Below, one piece after another: positions 18,565 to 27,779 of a DNA stretch of 55,219 nt (within the stretch, counting starts at the first letter, position 1; each line of letters begins with the position of its first letter). The notes beneath the pieces are model-generated. The model saw only the letters and a program-made list of their open reading frames with translations, ran no database searches and was not told the DNA's origin. Position numbers and translations under genes: made by a program. Source of the DNA: Pseudomonas oryzihabitans NBRC 102199 (lineage in GTDB: Bacteria; Pseudomonadota; Gammaproteobacteria; Pseudomonadales; Pseudomonadaceae); the NCBI RefSeq assembly GCF_000730625.1, contig NZ_BBIT01000006.1:1-55219 (forward strand), read 5' to 3'.

Positions 18565-19224
18565 ATGCCTGCCTATCACCCTCTCATCCTCGCCGGTGTC
18601 GAGCTCTGGCTGCTCGCGGAAAAGGCCATCTATTGGCCGGCGCGCCAGGCGCTGCTGGTGGCCGATATCCATTTCGGTAAGGCGGCCGCCTTCCGGGCTC
18701 TGGGCCAGCCGGTGCCCCATGGCACCACGGCCGGCAACATCGCCCGGCTCGACAGCCTGCTGACACGCTACGACTGTCGCGAGATCATCTTTCTCGGCGA
18801 CTTCCTGCACGCTCCGGAATCCCGCGCCCCCCTGACCCTGGACACCCTCGAGCGCTGGCGGGAACACCAGGCCCATCTGCGGCTGCTGCTGATTCGTGGC
18901 AACCATGACCGGCGCGCCGGGGACCCACCGGCCGCCCTGGGCATCGACGTGGTGGGCGAACCGCTGGACCTGGACGGCCTGTCGCTGCAGCACGAACCCG
19001 ATCCACACCCGCGCCTGCCGGTGCTGGCCGGCCACATTCATCCGGCGTTTCGCCTGCAGGGGCGTGGGCGCCAGGCGCTGCGCCTGCCCTGCTTCTGCCT
19101 GGAAAATGACGAGGTACTGATCCTGCCGGCCTTTGGCGACTTCACCGGCGGGCACCTGCTGGCACCCGATCCGGCGCGGCGGATCTTCGTGGTGGGGGAT
19201 GGCGGTATCTGGCCCTTGCGCTAG
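18565..19224 (+). CDS. pdeM: metallophosphoesterase, PdeM-like (ligase-associated DNA damage response)
   Basis: The 219-residue calcineurin-like phosphoesterase has motifs in order DIHFGK, GDFLH, GNHD and GHIHP, which bind two metals. The overall text (WPARQALLVADIHFGKAAAF) matches the PdeM family, usually linked to an Lhr-type helicase and ATP-dependent ligase. Neither is next to it, so the DNA-repair role is from family knowledge only. It stands alone between the repeat-filled gap and a small convergent gene. Confidence 0.85.
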   Translation: MPAYHPLILAGVELWLLAEKAIYWPARQALLVADIHFGKAAAFRALGQPVPHGTTAGNIARLDSLLTRYDCREIIFLGDFLHAPESRAPLTLDTLERWREHQAHLRLLLIRGNHDRRAGDPPAALGIDVVGEPLDLDGLSLQHEPDPHPRLPVLAGHIHPAFRLQGRGRQALRLPCFCLENDEVLILPAFGDFTGGHLLAPDPARRIFVVGDGGIWPLR

Positions 19225-19242
19225 AGCCAGATACCCTGGCGA

Positions 19243-19467
19243 TCAGCCTTCTTCGGTGATCCCGGTGATGGTGATGCCGTGGCGTTCCAGCAGGGCCACC
19301 GTGGGTTCGTCGTAATCCCGGGGGACTTCGCTGTCGTCGTATTCTTCCAGGGCATCGTCGCGGACGATCTGGGCGATCCGCTCCATGTCCGGTTTCTGGT
19401 CAGCGTCGGTGGTGACCACCGAGGTGTTGCCGTCAACGTTGCTGTAAGCAATTTTCCACTTCGACAT
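19243..19467 (-). CDS. conserved small acidic protein, 74 residues
   Basis: The frame encodes 74 residues beginning MSKWKIAYSNVDGNTSVVTT, with an acidic centre (DDALEEYDDSEVPRDYDE) and a C-terminal hydrophobic/glycine end. The upstream GAGGAGTCCTGAG supplies a good ribosome site. No transmembrane segment or cysteine. I do not recognise a named family. It ends 19 nt from the convergent phosphoesterase gene. Confidence 0.7.
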   Translation of the reverse strand: MSKWKIAYSNVDGNTSVVTTDADQKPDMERIAQIVRDDALEEYDDSEVPRDYDEPTVALLERHGITITGITEEG

Positions 19468-19534
19468 CTCAGGACTCCTCAGGGGGAAACAAGGCTATCG
19501 AGAGATTAGAGGGCCGGATCCCCAGTAATTCGCC

Positions 19535-20416
19535 CTAACGCGGACGAAAGACGATATCCAGCAGGCCGGCCAGGGCGCCGTCGGCGCAACCAGCCTGGGC
19601 CAGAGCCTCGTGGGCCTGCTTGAGGTGACCGTGCAACTGGCGTTGCGCATGGTCGCGGCCGAGCAGGCTGACCAGGGTGGACTTGTCGCCATCCTTGCCG
19701 GCGTCCTTGCCCAGGCCCTTGCCGTCGTCCAGATCATCGAGCAACTGGAAGGCCAGGCCGAGCTGGCAGGCGAAGACGTGGAAGGCCTCGCGCTGCACGG
19801 CGGTGGTGACCAGGGTGGCACCGGCCATGGCCATGGCCGCGGAGAACAGCGCGCCGGTCTTGAGCTGGTTGGTCAGGGCGATGGCATCGGCCGGCCGTGC
19901 CTGGCGGCCGCCGTGCAGGTCATGGTACTGGCCGCAGACCAGCCCGGCGGTGCCGACCGCATCGGCCAGTTGGCAGACCATCTGGGTGCGGGTTTCCGCT
20001 GGTACCCCGGCGAGGCCCGCGACCAGGCGCAGGGCGTGGCTGAGCAGGGCCACCGCAGCCAGCATGGCGACGTCCTCGCCGAACTCGACGTGCAGGGTCG
20101 GCCGCCCGCGGCGCAGGCGGGCGTCGTCCATGCAGGGCATGTCGTCGAGGAACAGCGAGGCGGCGTGCACCATCTCCACGGCGCAGCCAAGATCGAGGAC
20201 GGCCTCGTCTCCCTGACCCAGGTCCTCGGCGGCCAGCACCATCAGCAGCGGACGCAGCCGCTTGCCGGGTGCCAGCACACCACTGCGAATCGCTTCGGCG
20301 ACCGGATCGCTGCCGGCCGGTAACAGCTCTGCCAGACGCTCGTCGATACGGGTACGCTGCCATTGCAGCGCAGCGGCAAAATTGTCTGTCGCGTTCGGCA
20401 CTAATACGGTCGCCAT
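19535..20416 (-). CDS. crtE: geranylgeranyl diphosphate synthase
   Basis: The 293-residue polyprenyl synthetase makes GGPP from FPP or IPP/DMAPP, the first dedicated step towards phytoene. It has the first Asp-rich motif DDMPCMDD (91-98, bacterial DDxxxxD form) and the second DDLDD (227-231), plus GKRLRP (51-56). I start at [12 protein letters not shown]; the frame is open 14 codons upstream, and neither start has a strong ribosome site. It is transcribed leftward, divergent from idi2 and the rest of the crt operon. The crt context makes a GGPP rather than FPP product most likely. Confidence 0.9.
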   Translation of the reverse strand: MATVLVPNATDNFAAALQWQRTRIDERLAELLPAGSDPVAEAIRSGVLAPGKRLRPLLMVLAAEDLGQGDEAVLDLGCAVEMVHAASLFLDDMPCMDDARLRRGRPTLHVEFGEDVAMLAAVALLSHALRLVAGLAGVPAETRTQMVCQLADAVGTAGLVCGQYHDLHGGRQARPADAIALTNQLKTGALFSAAMAMAGATLVTTAVQREAFHVFACQLGLAFQLLDDLDDGKGLGKDAGKDGDKSTLVSLLGRDHAQRQLHGHLKQAHEALAQAGCADGALAGLLDIVFRPR

Positions 20417-20441
20417 GAGTCGAGATACTCCATATGTGGAA

Positions 20442-20528
20442 CCGACGAACGGTCGCACCTTGGTGGATTAGGTCTTCGCAAAGCGAACCCGTCGTCCCCT
20501 ACCAGACCACAACGACCGACGAAAGGTC
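20442..20528. promoter_or_regulatory. divergent crtE / idi2-crtXYIB control region with direct repeats and palindrome
   Basis: The 135-nt region between crtE and idi2 holds a 13-nt direct repeat, CCGACGAACGGTC (20,442-20,454) and CCGACGAAAGGTC (20,516-20,528), one mismatch. Between the copies is a perfect palindrome TTCGC-AAA-GCGAA (20,475-20,487). These look like protein-binding sites that could control both directions. No promoter boxes are convincing by eye. A GGAACC at 20,439 resembles an ECF-sigma -35 element, which is weak. Confidence 0.4.
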
Positions 20529-20551
20529 ATTCAGGGCGGACTCTAGAAGAC

Positions 20552-21601
20552 ATGGTGGATTGGGAACTGGCAAGCCGCAAGAACGATCATCTGGACATCG
20601 TGCTGGATCCCCACAAGGCCCGCAGCGCCGTTACTACGGGCTTCGACGCCTACCGCTTCACGCATTGCGCCCTGCCCGAGCTGAACCTCGACGAGATCGA
20701 CCTCGGCACCCGCCTGTTCGAGCGTCCCCTGGCCGCGCCGCTGCTGATCAGCTCCATGACCGGCGGCCCAGAGCGGGCCGCGCTGATCAATCGCCATCTC
20801 GCCGAAGCGGCCCAGACCCTGGGCATCGCCCTGGCAGTCGGGTCCCAACGCATCGCCCTGCAGCAGGGTGGCGACCAGGGCCTCACCGGCGAATTGCGCC
20901 GTCTGGCGCCGGACGTGCCGCTGCTGGCCAACTTCGGCGCGGCGCAGCTGGTGGCGGGCTATGGCCTCGATGAAGCCCGCCGCGCGGTGGAGATGATCGA
21001 GGCGGACGCCCTGATCGTGCATCTCAACCCCCTGCAGGAAGCCGTGCAAGCCGGTGGCGATCGCCGCTGGCACGGCATTCTCCTCGCCTTGGAAAATCTG
21101 GTTACACAACTGGCCGTGCCGGTCGTCGTCAAGGAAGTCGGTGCCGGCCTGTCGGGCCGGGTCGCCACGCAATTGTTGGAGGCTGGTGTGGCGGTGCTGG
21201 ATGTCGCCGGCGCCGGAGGCACCAGCTGGGCAGCGGTGGAAGCCGAACGGGCCCGTGACGAGCAGCAGCGGGCCATTGCCCGGGCCTTCACCGACTGGGG
21301 TATCCCCACCGCCGAGAGCCTGCGCCAGGTGCGCACCGCCTGCCCGCAGGCAACGGTGATCGCCTCCGGTGGCATCCGCGATGGCATCGACGTGGCCAAG
21401 GCGATCCGTCTCGGCGCGGATCTGGCCGGCCAGGCCGCCGCCGCCCTGCCCGGCGCCACCGAATCTACCGAGGCGGTGATCGCGCATTTCCAAGTGGTGA
21501 TCGAACAGTTGCGCATCGCCTGCTTCTGCACTGGCTCGGCCGATCTGGCCGGCTTGCGCCAGGCCGAGCTGCTGGACGCCGCATCGCTGCGGTGCCCATA
21601 G
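20552..21601 (+). CDS. fni: isopentenyl-diphosphate delta-isomerase, type 2
   Basis: The 349-residue FMN- and NAD(P)H-dependent TIM-barrel enzyme interconverts IPP and DMAPP, supplying the carotenoid pathway. It has the [10 protein letters not shown] start, ISSMTGG, the VGSQR block, [28 protein letters not shown] and the phosphate-binding ASGGIRDG. This type is unrelated to the Nudix-type Idi. It is the first gene of the rightward operon, and crtX follows at once. Type 2 isomerase genes sit in many crt clusters. Confidence 0.93.
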   Translation: MVDWELASRKNDHLDIVLDPHKARSAVTTGFDAYRFTHCALPELNLDEIDLGTRLFERPLAAPLLISSMTGGPERAALINRHLAEAAQTLGIALAVGSQRIALQQGGDQGLTGELRRLAPDVPLLANFGAAQLVAGYGLDEARRAVEMIEADALIVHLNPLQEAVQAGGDRRWHGILLALENLVTQLAVPVVVKEVGAGLSGRVATQLLEAGVAVLDVAGAGGTSWAAVEAERARDEQQRAIARAFTDWGIPTAESLRQVRTACPQATVIASGGIRDGIDVAKAIRLGADLAGQAAAALPGATESTEAVIAHFQVVIEQLRIACFCTGSADLAGLRQAELLDAASLRCP

Positions 21602-21627
21602 TGGCCGACACCCGACCGGACGCCGCC

Positions 21628-22896
21628 ATGCATGTCGCCCTGATCTCGCCGCCGCTGCCGAGCCACCTGTCCACCCATCTGGTGCTGGGCGAGGCGCTGG
21701 TCGCGCTCGGCCACCGGGTCACCCTGCTGCACCAGGTAGAGGTGGGCGACCGGGCGCTGCCGGCGGGCATCGAGTTCGAGGCGATAGGCGCGACCAGTCA
21801 TCCGCGCGGCAGCCTGGCGCCGCTGCTGGCCCGTACCGCCAGCAGCAAGCCCTGGTCGGTATTCGGCGTGATCGCCGACATGGCGCGCAATACCGAGCTG
21901 TTCTGCCGCGAAGGCCCGGCCGCGCTGCGTGACCTCAAGGTCGACTGCCTGATCGCCGACCAGATGGAGCCGGCCGGGGGCCTGCTCGGCGACCACCTGG
22001 GCCTGCCCTATGCGTCCCTGGCCTGCGCCGTGCCGATGAATCGCGAGCCCCATCTGCCCCTGCCCACCCTGCCCTTCGCCTACCCCGCCAGCGAGCGGGA
22101 GCGGCAGATCGTCCAGGGCGCCACCCAGGTGTTCGACCTGATGATGCGCGGCCAGGGCAAGGTCATCCAGCGCCAGGCCCAGGCCTTCGGCCTTGGCGAC
22201 CGCCGAACCCTCGACGACTGCTTTTCGCCCTATCTGCAGCTGAGCCAGTGCCTGCCGGGCTTCGACTTTCCGCGTCGTGCCCCGCCGCCCCATTTCCACG
22301 AAGTCGGGCCGCTGCGTTCGCCGGCGGTGCGCGAGCAACCGCTGGCGCTGGAGATCGATCCGCGCCGGCCCTTCGTCTTCGCCTCCTTCGGCACCCTGCA
22401 GGGTGGCCGGCTGCCGCTGTTTCGTCGCATCGCCCAGGCCTGTCGCCAGCTGGGCATCCAGGTGCTGATCGCCCACTGCGGGCGCCTGGATGCCAGCGGC
22501 GAACGCCGTCTGTTCGACGACGGCGCCACCTGGGTCACCGACTTCGCGCCCCAGGAAGCGGCCATTGCCCGCGCCGATGCGGTCATCACCCACGGCGGCT
22601 TCAATACCGTGCTGGACGCCCTGGCGGCCGGCAAGCCCATGCTCGCCCTGCCCATGGTGTTCGACCAGCCGGGCATCGCCCGGCGCCTGGAGCGGGTCGG
22701 CGCCGGCATCTGCATGGCACCGCGGTTGGCCAGCAAGGCCCGCCTGACCCAGGCCCTGGGCGCCGTGCTGGCCGACCCCAGCTATCGCCAGGCGGCTGAA
22801 CGCTTCGTGCCCATCGCCAGAGCGGCAGGCGGCGTCGCCACGGCCGCTCGCCTGGTGGATGGCCTGGCCCGGCGAGGACTCGAACGTGCGTCCTGA
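21628..22896 (+). CDS. crtX: zeaxanthin glucosyltransferase
   Basis: The GT1-family enzyme transfers glucose from UDP-glucose to zeaxanthin hydroxyls. The N-domain opens MHVALISPPLPSHLSTH. The C-domain has FASFGTLQGG and the donor-binding segment WVTDFAPQEA with THGGFNTVLDALAAGKP. I chose the ATG where the Rossmann strand begins (422 residues). Two GTG codons upstream are possible; the one at 21,601 overlaps the idi2 stop (TAGTG), suggesting translational coupling. The 3' end overlaps crtY by 11 nt. Confidence 0.9.
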   Translation: MHVALISPPLPSHLSTHLVLGEALVALGHRVTLLHQVEVGDRALPAGIEFEAIGATSHPRGSLAPLLARTASSKPWSVFGVIADMARNTELFCREGPAALRDLKVDCLIADQMEPAGGLLGDHLGLPYASLACAVPMNREPHLPLPTLPFAYPASERERQIVQGATQVFDLMMRGQGKVIQRQAQAFGLGDRRTLDDCFSPYLQLSQCLPGFDFPRRAPPPHFHEVGPLRSPAVREQPLALEIDPRRPFVFASFGTLQGGRLPLFRRIAQACRQLGIQVLIAHCGRLDASGERRLFDDGATWVTDFAPQEAAIARADAVITHGGFNTVLDALAAGKPMLALPMVFDQPGIARRLERVGAGICMAPRLASKARLTQALGAVLADPSYRQAAERFVPIARAAGGVATAARLVDGLARRGLERAS

Positions 22897-24052
22897 CCTG
22901 CTGATCGTCGGCGGCGGCCTGGCCGGCGGCCTGCTCGCCCTGCGCCTGGCCGAAACCCGCCCGGAGCTGGACTGGCGCCTGGTGGAAGCCGGTCCGCGCC
23001 TGGGCGGCAACCACACCTGGTCCTTCCACGAGCCGGACCTCACCGCGCCGCAGCATGCCTGGATCGATCCGCTGGTCGCCCATCGCTGGCCGGGCTACGA
23101 GGTGCGCTTCCCCCAGCGCCAGCGGCAACTCGGTAGCGGCTACGCCAGCATCAGCGCCGAACGCTTCCATGAGGTATTGAGCGCGCGCCTGCCCGCCGAG
23201 CGCCTGCTGCTGGGACGCGAGGTGCTGCGCCTGCAAGACGATGGCGTGGTCTTCGCCGATGGCTACACCCTGGCCGCCGGCGCGGTGATCGACGCCCGCG
23301 GACCGCGACCCGATCCGGCGCTCTGGCTCGGCTATCAGAAATTTCTCGGCCAGGAGGTACGCCTCACGCGGCCCCATGGCCTGGCCGAACCCATCGTGAT
23401 GGATGCCACCGTCGATCAGCTGGACGGCTATCGCTTCGTCTACAGCCTGCCACTGGCCCCCGACCGGCTGCTGATCGAAGACACCTACTACGCCGATGGC
23501 GAGAGCCTGCCGGTCGAGCGCCTGCGCCAGCACCTGGCCGACTATGCCGGGCAGCAGGGCTGGGAGATGGCCGAGGTGCTGCGCGAGGAACAGGGCGTGC
23601 TGCCCATCACCCTGGGCGGCGATCTGGACCGCTACTGGGACAACGTCACCGCCGGCGCCCCCATCGGCCTGGCCGCCGGGCTGTTCCATCCCACCACCGG
23701 CTATTCGCTGCCCGAAGCGGTACGCCTGGCGGAGCACCTGGCCGCCCAGCCCTTCACCTCCAGCGCCGTGCTGCGCGACGGCCTGCGGCAGTACGCCCAG
23801 GGCCGCTGGCAGGGCCAGGGCTTCTTCCGCCTGCTCAATCGCATGCTCTTTCTCGCCGGCCGCCCCGAGCACCGGGTGCGCGTCATGCAAAGGTTCTACG
23901 GCCTCGGAGAACCGCTGATCCAGCGCTTCTACGCCGGCCGCCTCACCGCCTTCGATCGGCTGCGCATCCTGTCCGGCAAACCGCCGGTGCCGCTGAAACC
24001 GGCCCTGGATGCCGCGCTGGCTCGTCCTCCTCAGTTCAAGGAAGCACCATGA
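22886..24052 (+). CDS. crtY: lycopene beta-cyclase
   Basis: The 388-residue flavoprotein closes both beta rings of lycopene to give beta-carotene. It has the dinucleotide-binding start DLLIVGGGLAGGLLALRLAE, then GNHTWSFHE, typical of CrtY, then DARG, GYQKFLGQE and the late FHPTTGYSLPEAVRLAE. The GTG start has GAGG 8 nt upstream and lies inside the end of crtX; the longer frame to 22,859 lacks this support. It ends overlapping crtI by ATGA. Confidence 0.94.
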   Translation: MRPDLLIVGGGLAGGLLALRLAETRPELDWRLVEAGPRLGGNHTWSFHEPDLTAPQHAWIDPLVAHRWPGYEVRFPQRQRQLGSGYASISAERFHEVLSARLPAERLLLGREVLRLQDDGVVFADGYTLAAGAVIDARGPRPDPALWLGYQKFLGQEVRLTRPHGLAEPIVMDATVDQLDGYRFVYSLPLAPDRLLIEDTYYADGESLPVERLRQHLADYAGQQGWEMAEVLREEQGVLPITLGGDLDRYWDNVTAGAPIGLAAGLFHPTTGYSLPEAVRLAEHLAAQPFTSSAVLRDGLRQYAQGRWQGQGFFRLLNRMLFLAGRPEHRVRVMQRFYGLGEPLIQRFYAGRLTAFDRLRILSGKPPVPLKPALDAALARPPQFKEAP

Positions 24053-25545
24053 CCCAAGGTAACGCGCCCAAGCGGGCCATCGTCATCGGCGCCGGCTTTG
24101 GCGGTATCGCCCTGGCGATCCGTCTGCAGTCGGCCGGCATCGCCACCACCCTCATCGAGGGCCGCGACAAGCCCGGCGGTCGTGCCTACGTCTACGAGGA
24201 CGCGGGCTTCACCTTCGACGCCGGTCCGACCGTCATCACCGATCCCTCGGCCCTGGAAGAGCTGTTCACCCTCAGCGGTCGACAGATGCGCGACTATGTG
24301 GAGCTGCTGCCGGTCAGCCCCTTCTACCAGCTGTGCTGGGAAGACGGCACCCGCTTCGACTACGTCAACGACCAGGCCCGGCTGGACGAGCAGATCCGCG
24401 CCCTGGAGCCGGACGACGTGGCCGGCTACCAGCGCTTCCTGGCCTATTCCCAGGCGGTGTTCGAAGAAGGCTACATCCGCCTCGGCGCCAAGCCCTTCCT
24501 CAAGGTCGGCGACATGCTCGCCGCCGGTCCCAAGCTGGCCCAGCTCAGCGCCTGGCGCAGCGTCTACACCCAGGTGTCGCGCTTCGTGAAGAGCGAGAAG
24601 CTACGCCAGACGCTGTCCTTCCATACCCTGCTGGTGGGCGGCAACCCCTTCGCCACCTCCTCGATCTATGCGCTGATCCATGCGCTGGAACGCAAGTGGG
24701 GCGTCTGGTTCGCCAAGGGCGGTACCCACCAGCTGGTGCTCGGCCTGCTGAAGCTCTTTACCGACCTCGGCGGCGAGGTGCGGCTGAACGCGCCGGTGGA
24801 ACGCATCCTCACCGAAGGCAATCGCGCCACCGGTGTCTGCCTGGCCGACGGCAGCCAGCTCGCGGCCGATCTGGTGGCCTCCAACGCCGACGTGGTGCAC
24901 ACCTATCGCAAGCTGCTTGGCCACCACACCCATGGCGTGGTCGAGGGCAATCGCCTCAAGCGCAAGAGACACAGCATGTCGCTGTTCGTCATCCATTTCG
25001 GCCTGAGCCAGCCACCGGTGGGTCTCGAACACCACATGGTCTGCTTCGGCCAGCGCTATCGCGGCCTGATCGACGAACTGTTCAAGGGCCCGGGCGTGCC
25101 GGACGACTTCTCGCTCTACCTGCACTCGCCCTGCGTCACCGATCCGTCGCTGGCACCGCCCGGCCACAGTTCCCACTACGTGCTGGCGCCGGTACCGCAC
25201 CTGGGCAATGCCGACGTCGACTGGAGCGTGGAAGGCCCGCTCCTGAGAGACAAGATCTTCGCCTACCTGGAAGAGCGCTACATGCCCGGCCTGAGGGCCA
25301 ACCTGGTCACCTCGCGCATCTTCACCCCGGCCGATTTCCGCCAGGAGCTCAATGCCCATGTCGGCTCGGCCTTCTCCCTGGAGCCCATCCTCACCCAGAG
25401 CGCCTGGTTCCGGCCGCACAATCGCGATAGTGTCATTCCCAACCTCTACCTGGTCGGCGCGGGCACCCATCCCGGGGCCGGCGTTCCGGGCGTGGTCGGC
25501 TCGGCCAAGGCCACCGCCAGCGTCATCCTCGAGGAGCACGGTTAG
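24049..25545 (+). CDS. crtI: phytoene desaturase
   Basis: The 498-residue FAD enzyme converts phytoene to lycopene. The N-terminus has VIGAGFGGIALAIRLQSAG, then GRDKPGGRAYVYEDAGFTFD. The C-terminus carries the bacterial-type desaturase signature YLVGAGTHPGAGVPGVVGSA. Length and motifs match the single four-step CrtI. Its ATG overlaps the crtY stop (ATGA), and crtB starts 2 nt after its stop, so expression is tightly coupled. Confidence 0.96.
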   Translation: MTQGNAPKRAIVIGAGFGGIALAIRLQSAGIATTLIEGRDKPGGRAYVYEDAGFTFDAGPTVITDPSALEELFTLSGRQMRDYVELLPVSPFYQLCWEDGTRFDYVNDQARLDEQIRALEPDDVAGYQRFLAYSQAVFEEGYIRLGAKPFLKVGDMLAAGPKLAQLSAWRSVYTQVSRFVKSEKLRQTLSFHTLLVGGNPFATSSIYALIHALERKWGVWFAKGGTHQLVLGLLKLFTDLGGEVRLNAPVERILTEGNRATGVCLADGSQLAADLVASNADVVHTYRKLLGHHTHGVVEGNRLKRKRHSMSLFVIHFGLSQPPVGLEHHMVCFGQRYRGLIDELFKGPGVPDDFSLYLHSPCVTDPSLAPPGHSSHYVLAPVPHLGNADVDWSVEGPLLRDKIFAYLEERYMPGLRANLVTSRIFTPADFRQELNAHVGSAFSLEPILTQSAWFRPHNRDSVIPNLYLVGAGTHPGAGVPGVVGSAKATASVILEEHG

Positions 25546-25547
25546 CC

Positions 25548-26483
25548 ATGCCAGCCACCCCTGACGTCGTCGACCACGCCGAACAGAGCATCGCCGTCGG
25601 ATCCAAGAGCTTTGCCGCGGCCGCCAAGCTGTTCGCCCCCGAAACCCGCGAGAGCGCCGTGCTGCTCTATGCCTGGTGTCGCCACTGCGACGACGTCATC
25701 GATGGCCAGGAACTGGGCCATGGCCAGGTCGAGGGCGATCGCCGCGCCGGACAGCAACGCCTGGCCGAGCTGGAACGCCTGACCCGCGCCGCCTACGGCG
25801 ACGAGCCGCTGCAGGATCCGGCCTTCGCCGCCTTCCAGCGGGTGGTCAAGCGCCACGGCATTCCCCTTGCGCTGCCGCTGGATCACCTGGCCGGCTTTCG
25901 CATGGACGTCGAGGAGCGCGTCTATGTGGAGCTGGAAGACACCCTGGAGTACTGCTATCACGTCGCCGGGGTGGTCGGGGTGATGATGGCGCGCATCATG
26001 GGCGCCGAAGACGAGGAAACCCTGGATCGTGCCTGCGACCTGGGCATGGCCTTCCAGCTCACCAACATCGCCCGCGACATCGTCGAGGACGCCCGCATCG
26101 GCCGCGTCTATCTGCCGCGGCTATGGCTCGACGAACTCGGGGTGCCGGCGGACGAACTGGCCGCGCCGCGCCATCGCGAAGCCGTCGCCCAGCTGGCCGA
26201 GCGTCTGGTGCGCCTGGCCGAGCCCTACTACGACTCGGCACGCCAGGGCCTGGCCGCCCTGCCCCTGCGTTCGGCCTGGGCCATCGCCACCGCCCGCGGC
26301 GTCTATCGCGAGATCGGCGTGCAGGTGCTGCACTTGGGCGCCCATGCCTGGGATCAGCGGGTCAGCACCAGCACCGCCGACAAGCTGCGCCTGGTCTGCC
26401 GCGGCGCCGCCCGCGCCATGCTGTCCCGCCACCAGCGCGACGAGCCACGCGCGAGCGAGCTCTGGACCCGGCCGCGGCGCTGA
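25548..26483 (+). CDS. crtB: phytoene synthase
   Basis: The 311-residue prenyltransferase condenses two GGPP to phytoene. The first Asp-rich motif is DDVID (48-52) in YAWCRHCDDVID. The second lies in AFQLTNIARDIVEDA, followed by GRVYLP. Trans-isoprenyl diphosphate synthase family, normal length. It is the last gene of the idi2-crtXYIB operon. The 170 nt after it contain no obvious hairpin with a U-tract. Confidence 0.95.
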   Translation: MPATPDVVDHAEQSIAVGSKSFAAAAKLFAPETRESAVLLYAWCRHCDDVIDGQELGHGQVEGDRRAGQQRLAELERLTRAAYGDEPLQDPAFAAFQRVVKRHGIPLALPLDHLAGFRMDVEERVYVELEDTLEYCYHVAGVVGVMMARIMGAEDEETLDRACDLGMAFQLTNIARDIVEDARIGRVYLPRLWLDELGVPADELAAPRHREAVAQLAERLVRLAEPYYDSARQGLAALPLRSAWAIATARGVYREIGVQVLHLGAHAWDQRVSTSTADKLRLVCRGAARAMLSRHQRDEPRASELWTRPRR

Positions 26484-26655
26484 CGCCCGCGATCGCGCTT
26501 CGGTCACATTTGTGCGCATCTTGGGGCTGCCCACTGGCAAACTTTTATGCGATAAACGGGTCGGATTAAAGCGACCCCTGGTGGGCCGCGGATGGATGGA
26601 TGCCTGAGCCAGAGCGCTGCATCCGGTAGTCAGCCTACGAGTATGGGATTTGCAC

Positions 26656-27189
26656 ATGCACAAGACGGAAACGGCTGTTTCACACGATCGCTTCGCTGCC
26701 TCCTCGTCACTACTTGCCCTTGGCCTTTCCGCTAACGCGCAGTCCGGTTACAAGCCCGAATTCTTCAACGCCACCCAGTGGCGCACCCTGGTCGCCCTTT
26801 GCGCTCACCTGCAGGCCGACAGCGAGCAGGCCGATGCCCGGCTGCCCGAGTTCATCGATCGCCACATGCTGACCCCCTACGCTCACGGCGATCGCTCCAA
26901 CATCGTCGACCCCTTCGACGAGCAGGCGCAGGTCCAGCAGGGCGCCAACCTGCGCGATCTGCTGCGTGACGGTCTGGCCGTGGTGGACAGCTATTGCACC
27001 GAGCGTCTGGGTGCCGGTTTCGCCGAACTGGCAGCCGGTGAACAGGCCCAGGTGGTGACCGCCGCCGAAGCGGGTACCCTGAATCCGCCCGCCAAGGAAT
27101 TCATCGATCTGCTGCGCAACGAAAGCGAACGCAGTCAGTACGCCCACTCCCTGTTCGCCGCCTACGACGACACCCCTGCCGTCGCCTGA
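26656..27189 (+). CDS. gluconate 2-dehydrogenase subunit 3-like protein (orphan)
   Basis: The 177-residue protein resembles the small subunit of FAD-dependent gluconate dehydrogenases: SLLALGLSANAQSGY, FFNATQWRTLVALCAHL, PEFIDRHM, then AGTLNPPAKEFIDLLRNESE. Partners (flavoprotein large subunit, cytochrome c) are absent on both sides. The twin-arginine signal common in this subunit is missing, and the N-terminus is only weakly hydrophobic. I chose the ATG at 26,656; a TTG two codons upstream is in frame. It sits between crtB and the convergent crtZ. Family moderately sure, role unknown. Confidence 0.65.
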   Translation: MHKTETAVSHDRFAASSSLLALGLSANAQSGYKPEFFNATQWRTLVALCAHLQADSEQADARLPEFIDRHMLTPYAHGDRSNIVDPFDEQAQVQQGANLRDLLRDGLAVVDSYCTERLGAGFAELAAGEQAQVVTAAEAGTLNPPAKEFIDLLRNESERSQYAHSLFAAYDDTPAVA

Positions 27190-27197
27190 CCCCGCTT

Positions 27198-27217
27198 AGC
27201 GCCTCCTCGGAGGCGCT
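27198..27217. terminator. perfect hairpin between convergent genes
   Basis: AGCGCCTCC-TC-GGAGGCGCT is a perfect 9-bp stem between the stop of the gluconate-dehydrogenase-like gene and crtZ. There is no U-tract, so it may act as a transcript end or stabiliser and not as a classical terminator. Confidence 0.4.
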
Positions 27218-27229
27218 CCCCTCTCCCGC

Positions 27230-27757
27230 CTAATCCGCACCTTCCTGCACCTGATCCCGCGCCTTGCGCTCGCGCGAAGAATCCAGGGCGCCGCCGTGTA
27301 TTTCGCGCAGCTGCTGCTTGAGTTGCTGGGTGGTGGGCGCCAGCAGGAAACCGAAGGACACGCAGCCGTCCTTGCCGTCCACCGCATGATGCATGCGATG
27401 CGCCTGATAGAGCCGCTTCAGATAGCCGCTGCGCGGGATGTAGCGAAACGGCCAGCGCTGATGCACCAGGCCGTCGTGGGCGATGAAGTACAGCAGGCCA
27501 TAGAGGGTCATGCCGGCGCCGATCCATTGCAGGCGCCAGTAGCCGGCGTTGCCCAGAGCGATCAGCAGGATCGCGAGGCCAGCGAAGACCACCGCATAGA
27601 GATCGTTCTTCTCGAACCAGCCGGTACGCGGGCGGTGGTGGGATTCATGCCAGCCCCACCCCCAGCCATGCATGATGTACTTGTGCGACCACCAGGCGAA
27701 GGCTTCCATGCCGGCCACGGTGGCCAGCACGATTCCCGCATTGATCAGTAGCTCCAA
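27230..27757 (-). CDS. crtZ: beta-carotene 3-hydroxylase
   Basis: The 175-residue membrane di-iron hydroxylase turns beta-carotene into zeaxanthin. The four histidine clusters are intact: HKYIMH (25-30), HESHH (37-41), HDGLVH (94-99) and HRMHH (120-124). There are hydrophobic segments at about 3-20, 55-70 and 78-93. It is convergent to the rest of the cluster and separated by one unrelated gene, so it has its own promoter. With crtX it completes zeaxanthin glucoside synthesis. Confidence 0.95.
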   Translation of the reverse strand: MELLINAGIVLATVAGMEAFAWWSHKYIMHGWGWGWHESHHRPRTGWFEKNDLYAVVFAGLAILLIALGNAGYWRLQWIGAGMTLYGLLYFIAHDGLVHQRWPFRYIPRSGYLKRLYQAHRMHHAVDGKDGCVSFGFLLAPTTQQLKQQLREIHGGALDSSRERKARDQVQEGAD

Positions 27758-27779
27758 CGTTACCTCCGCAGGCGCCTGC

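Noticed and set aside
20959-23043. A 694-residue minus-strand frame across idi2 and crtX
   Set aside because: GC-rich third positions keep the antisense frame open. Both plus-strand genes carry intact catalytic motifs.
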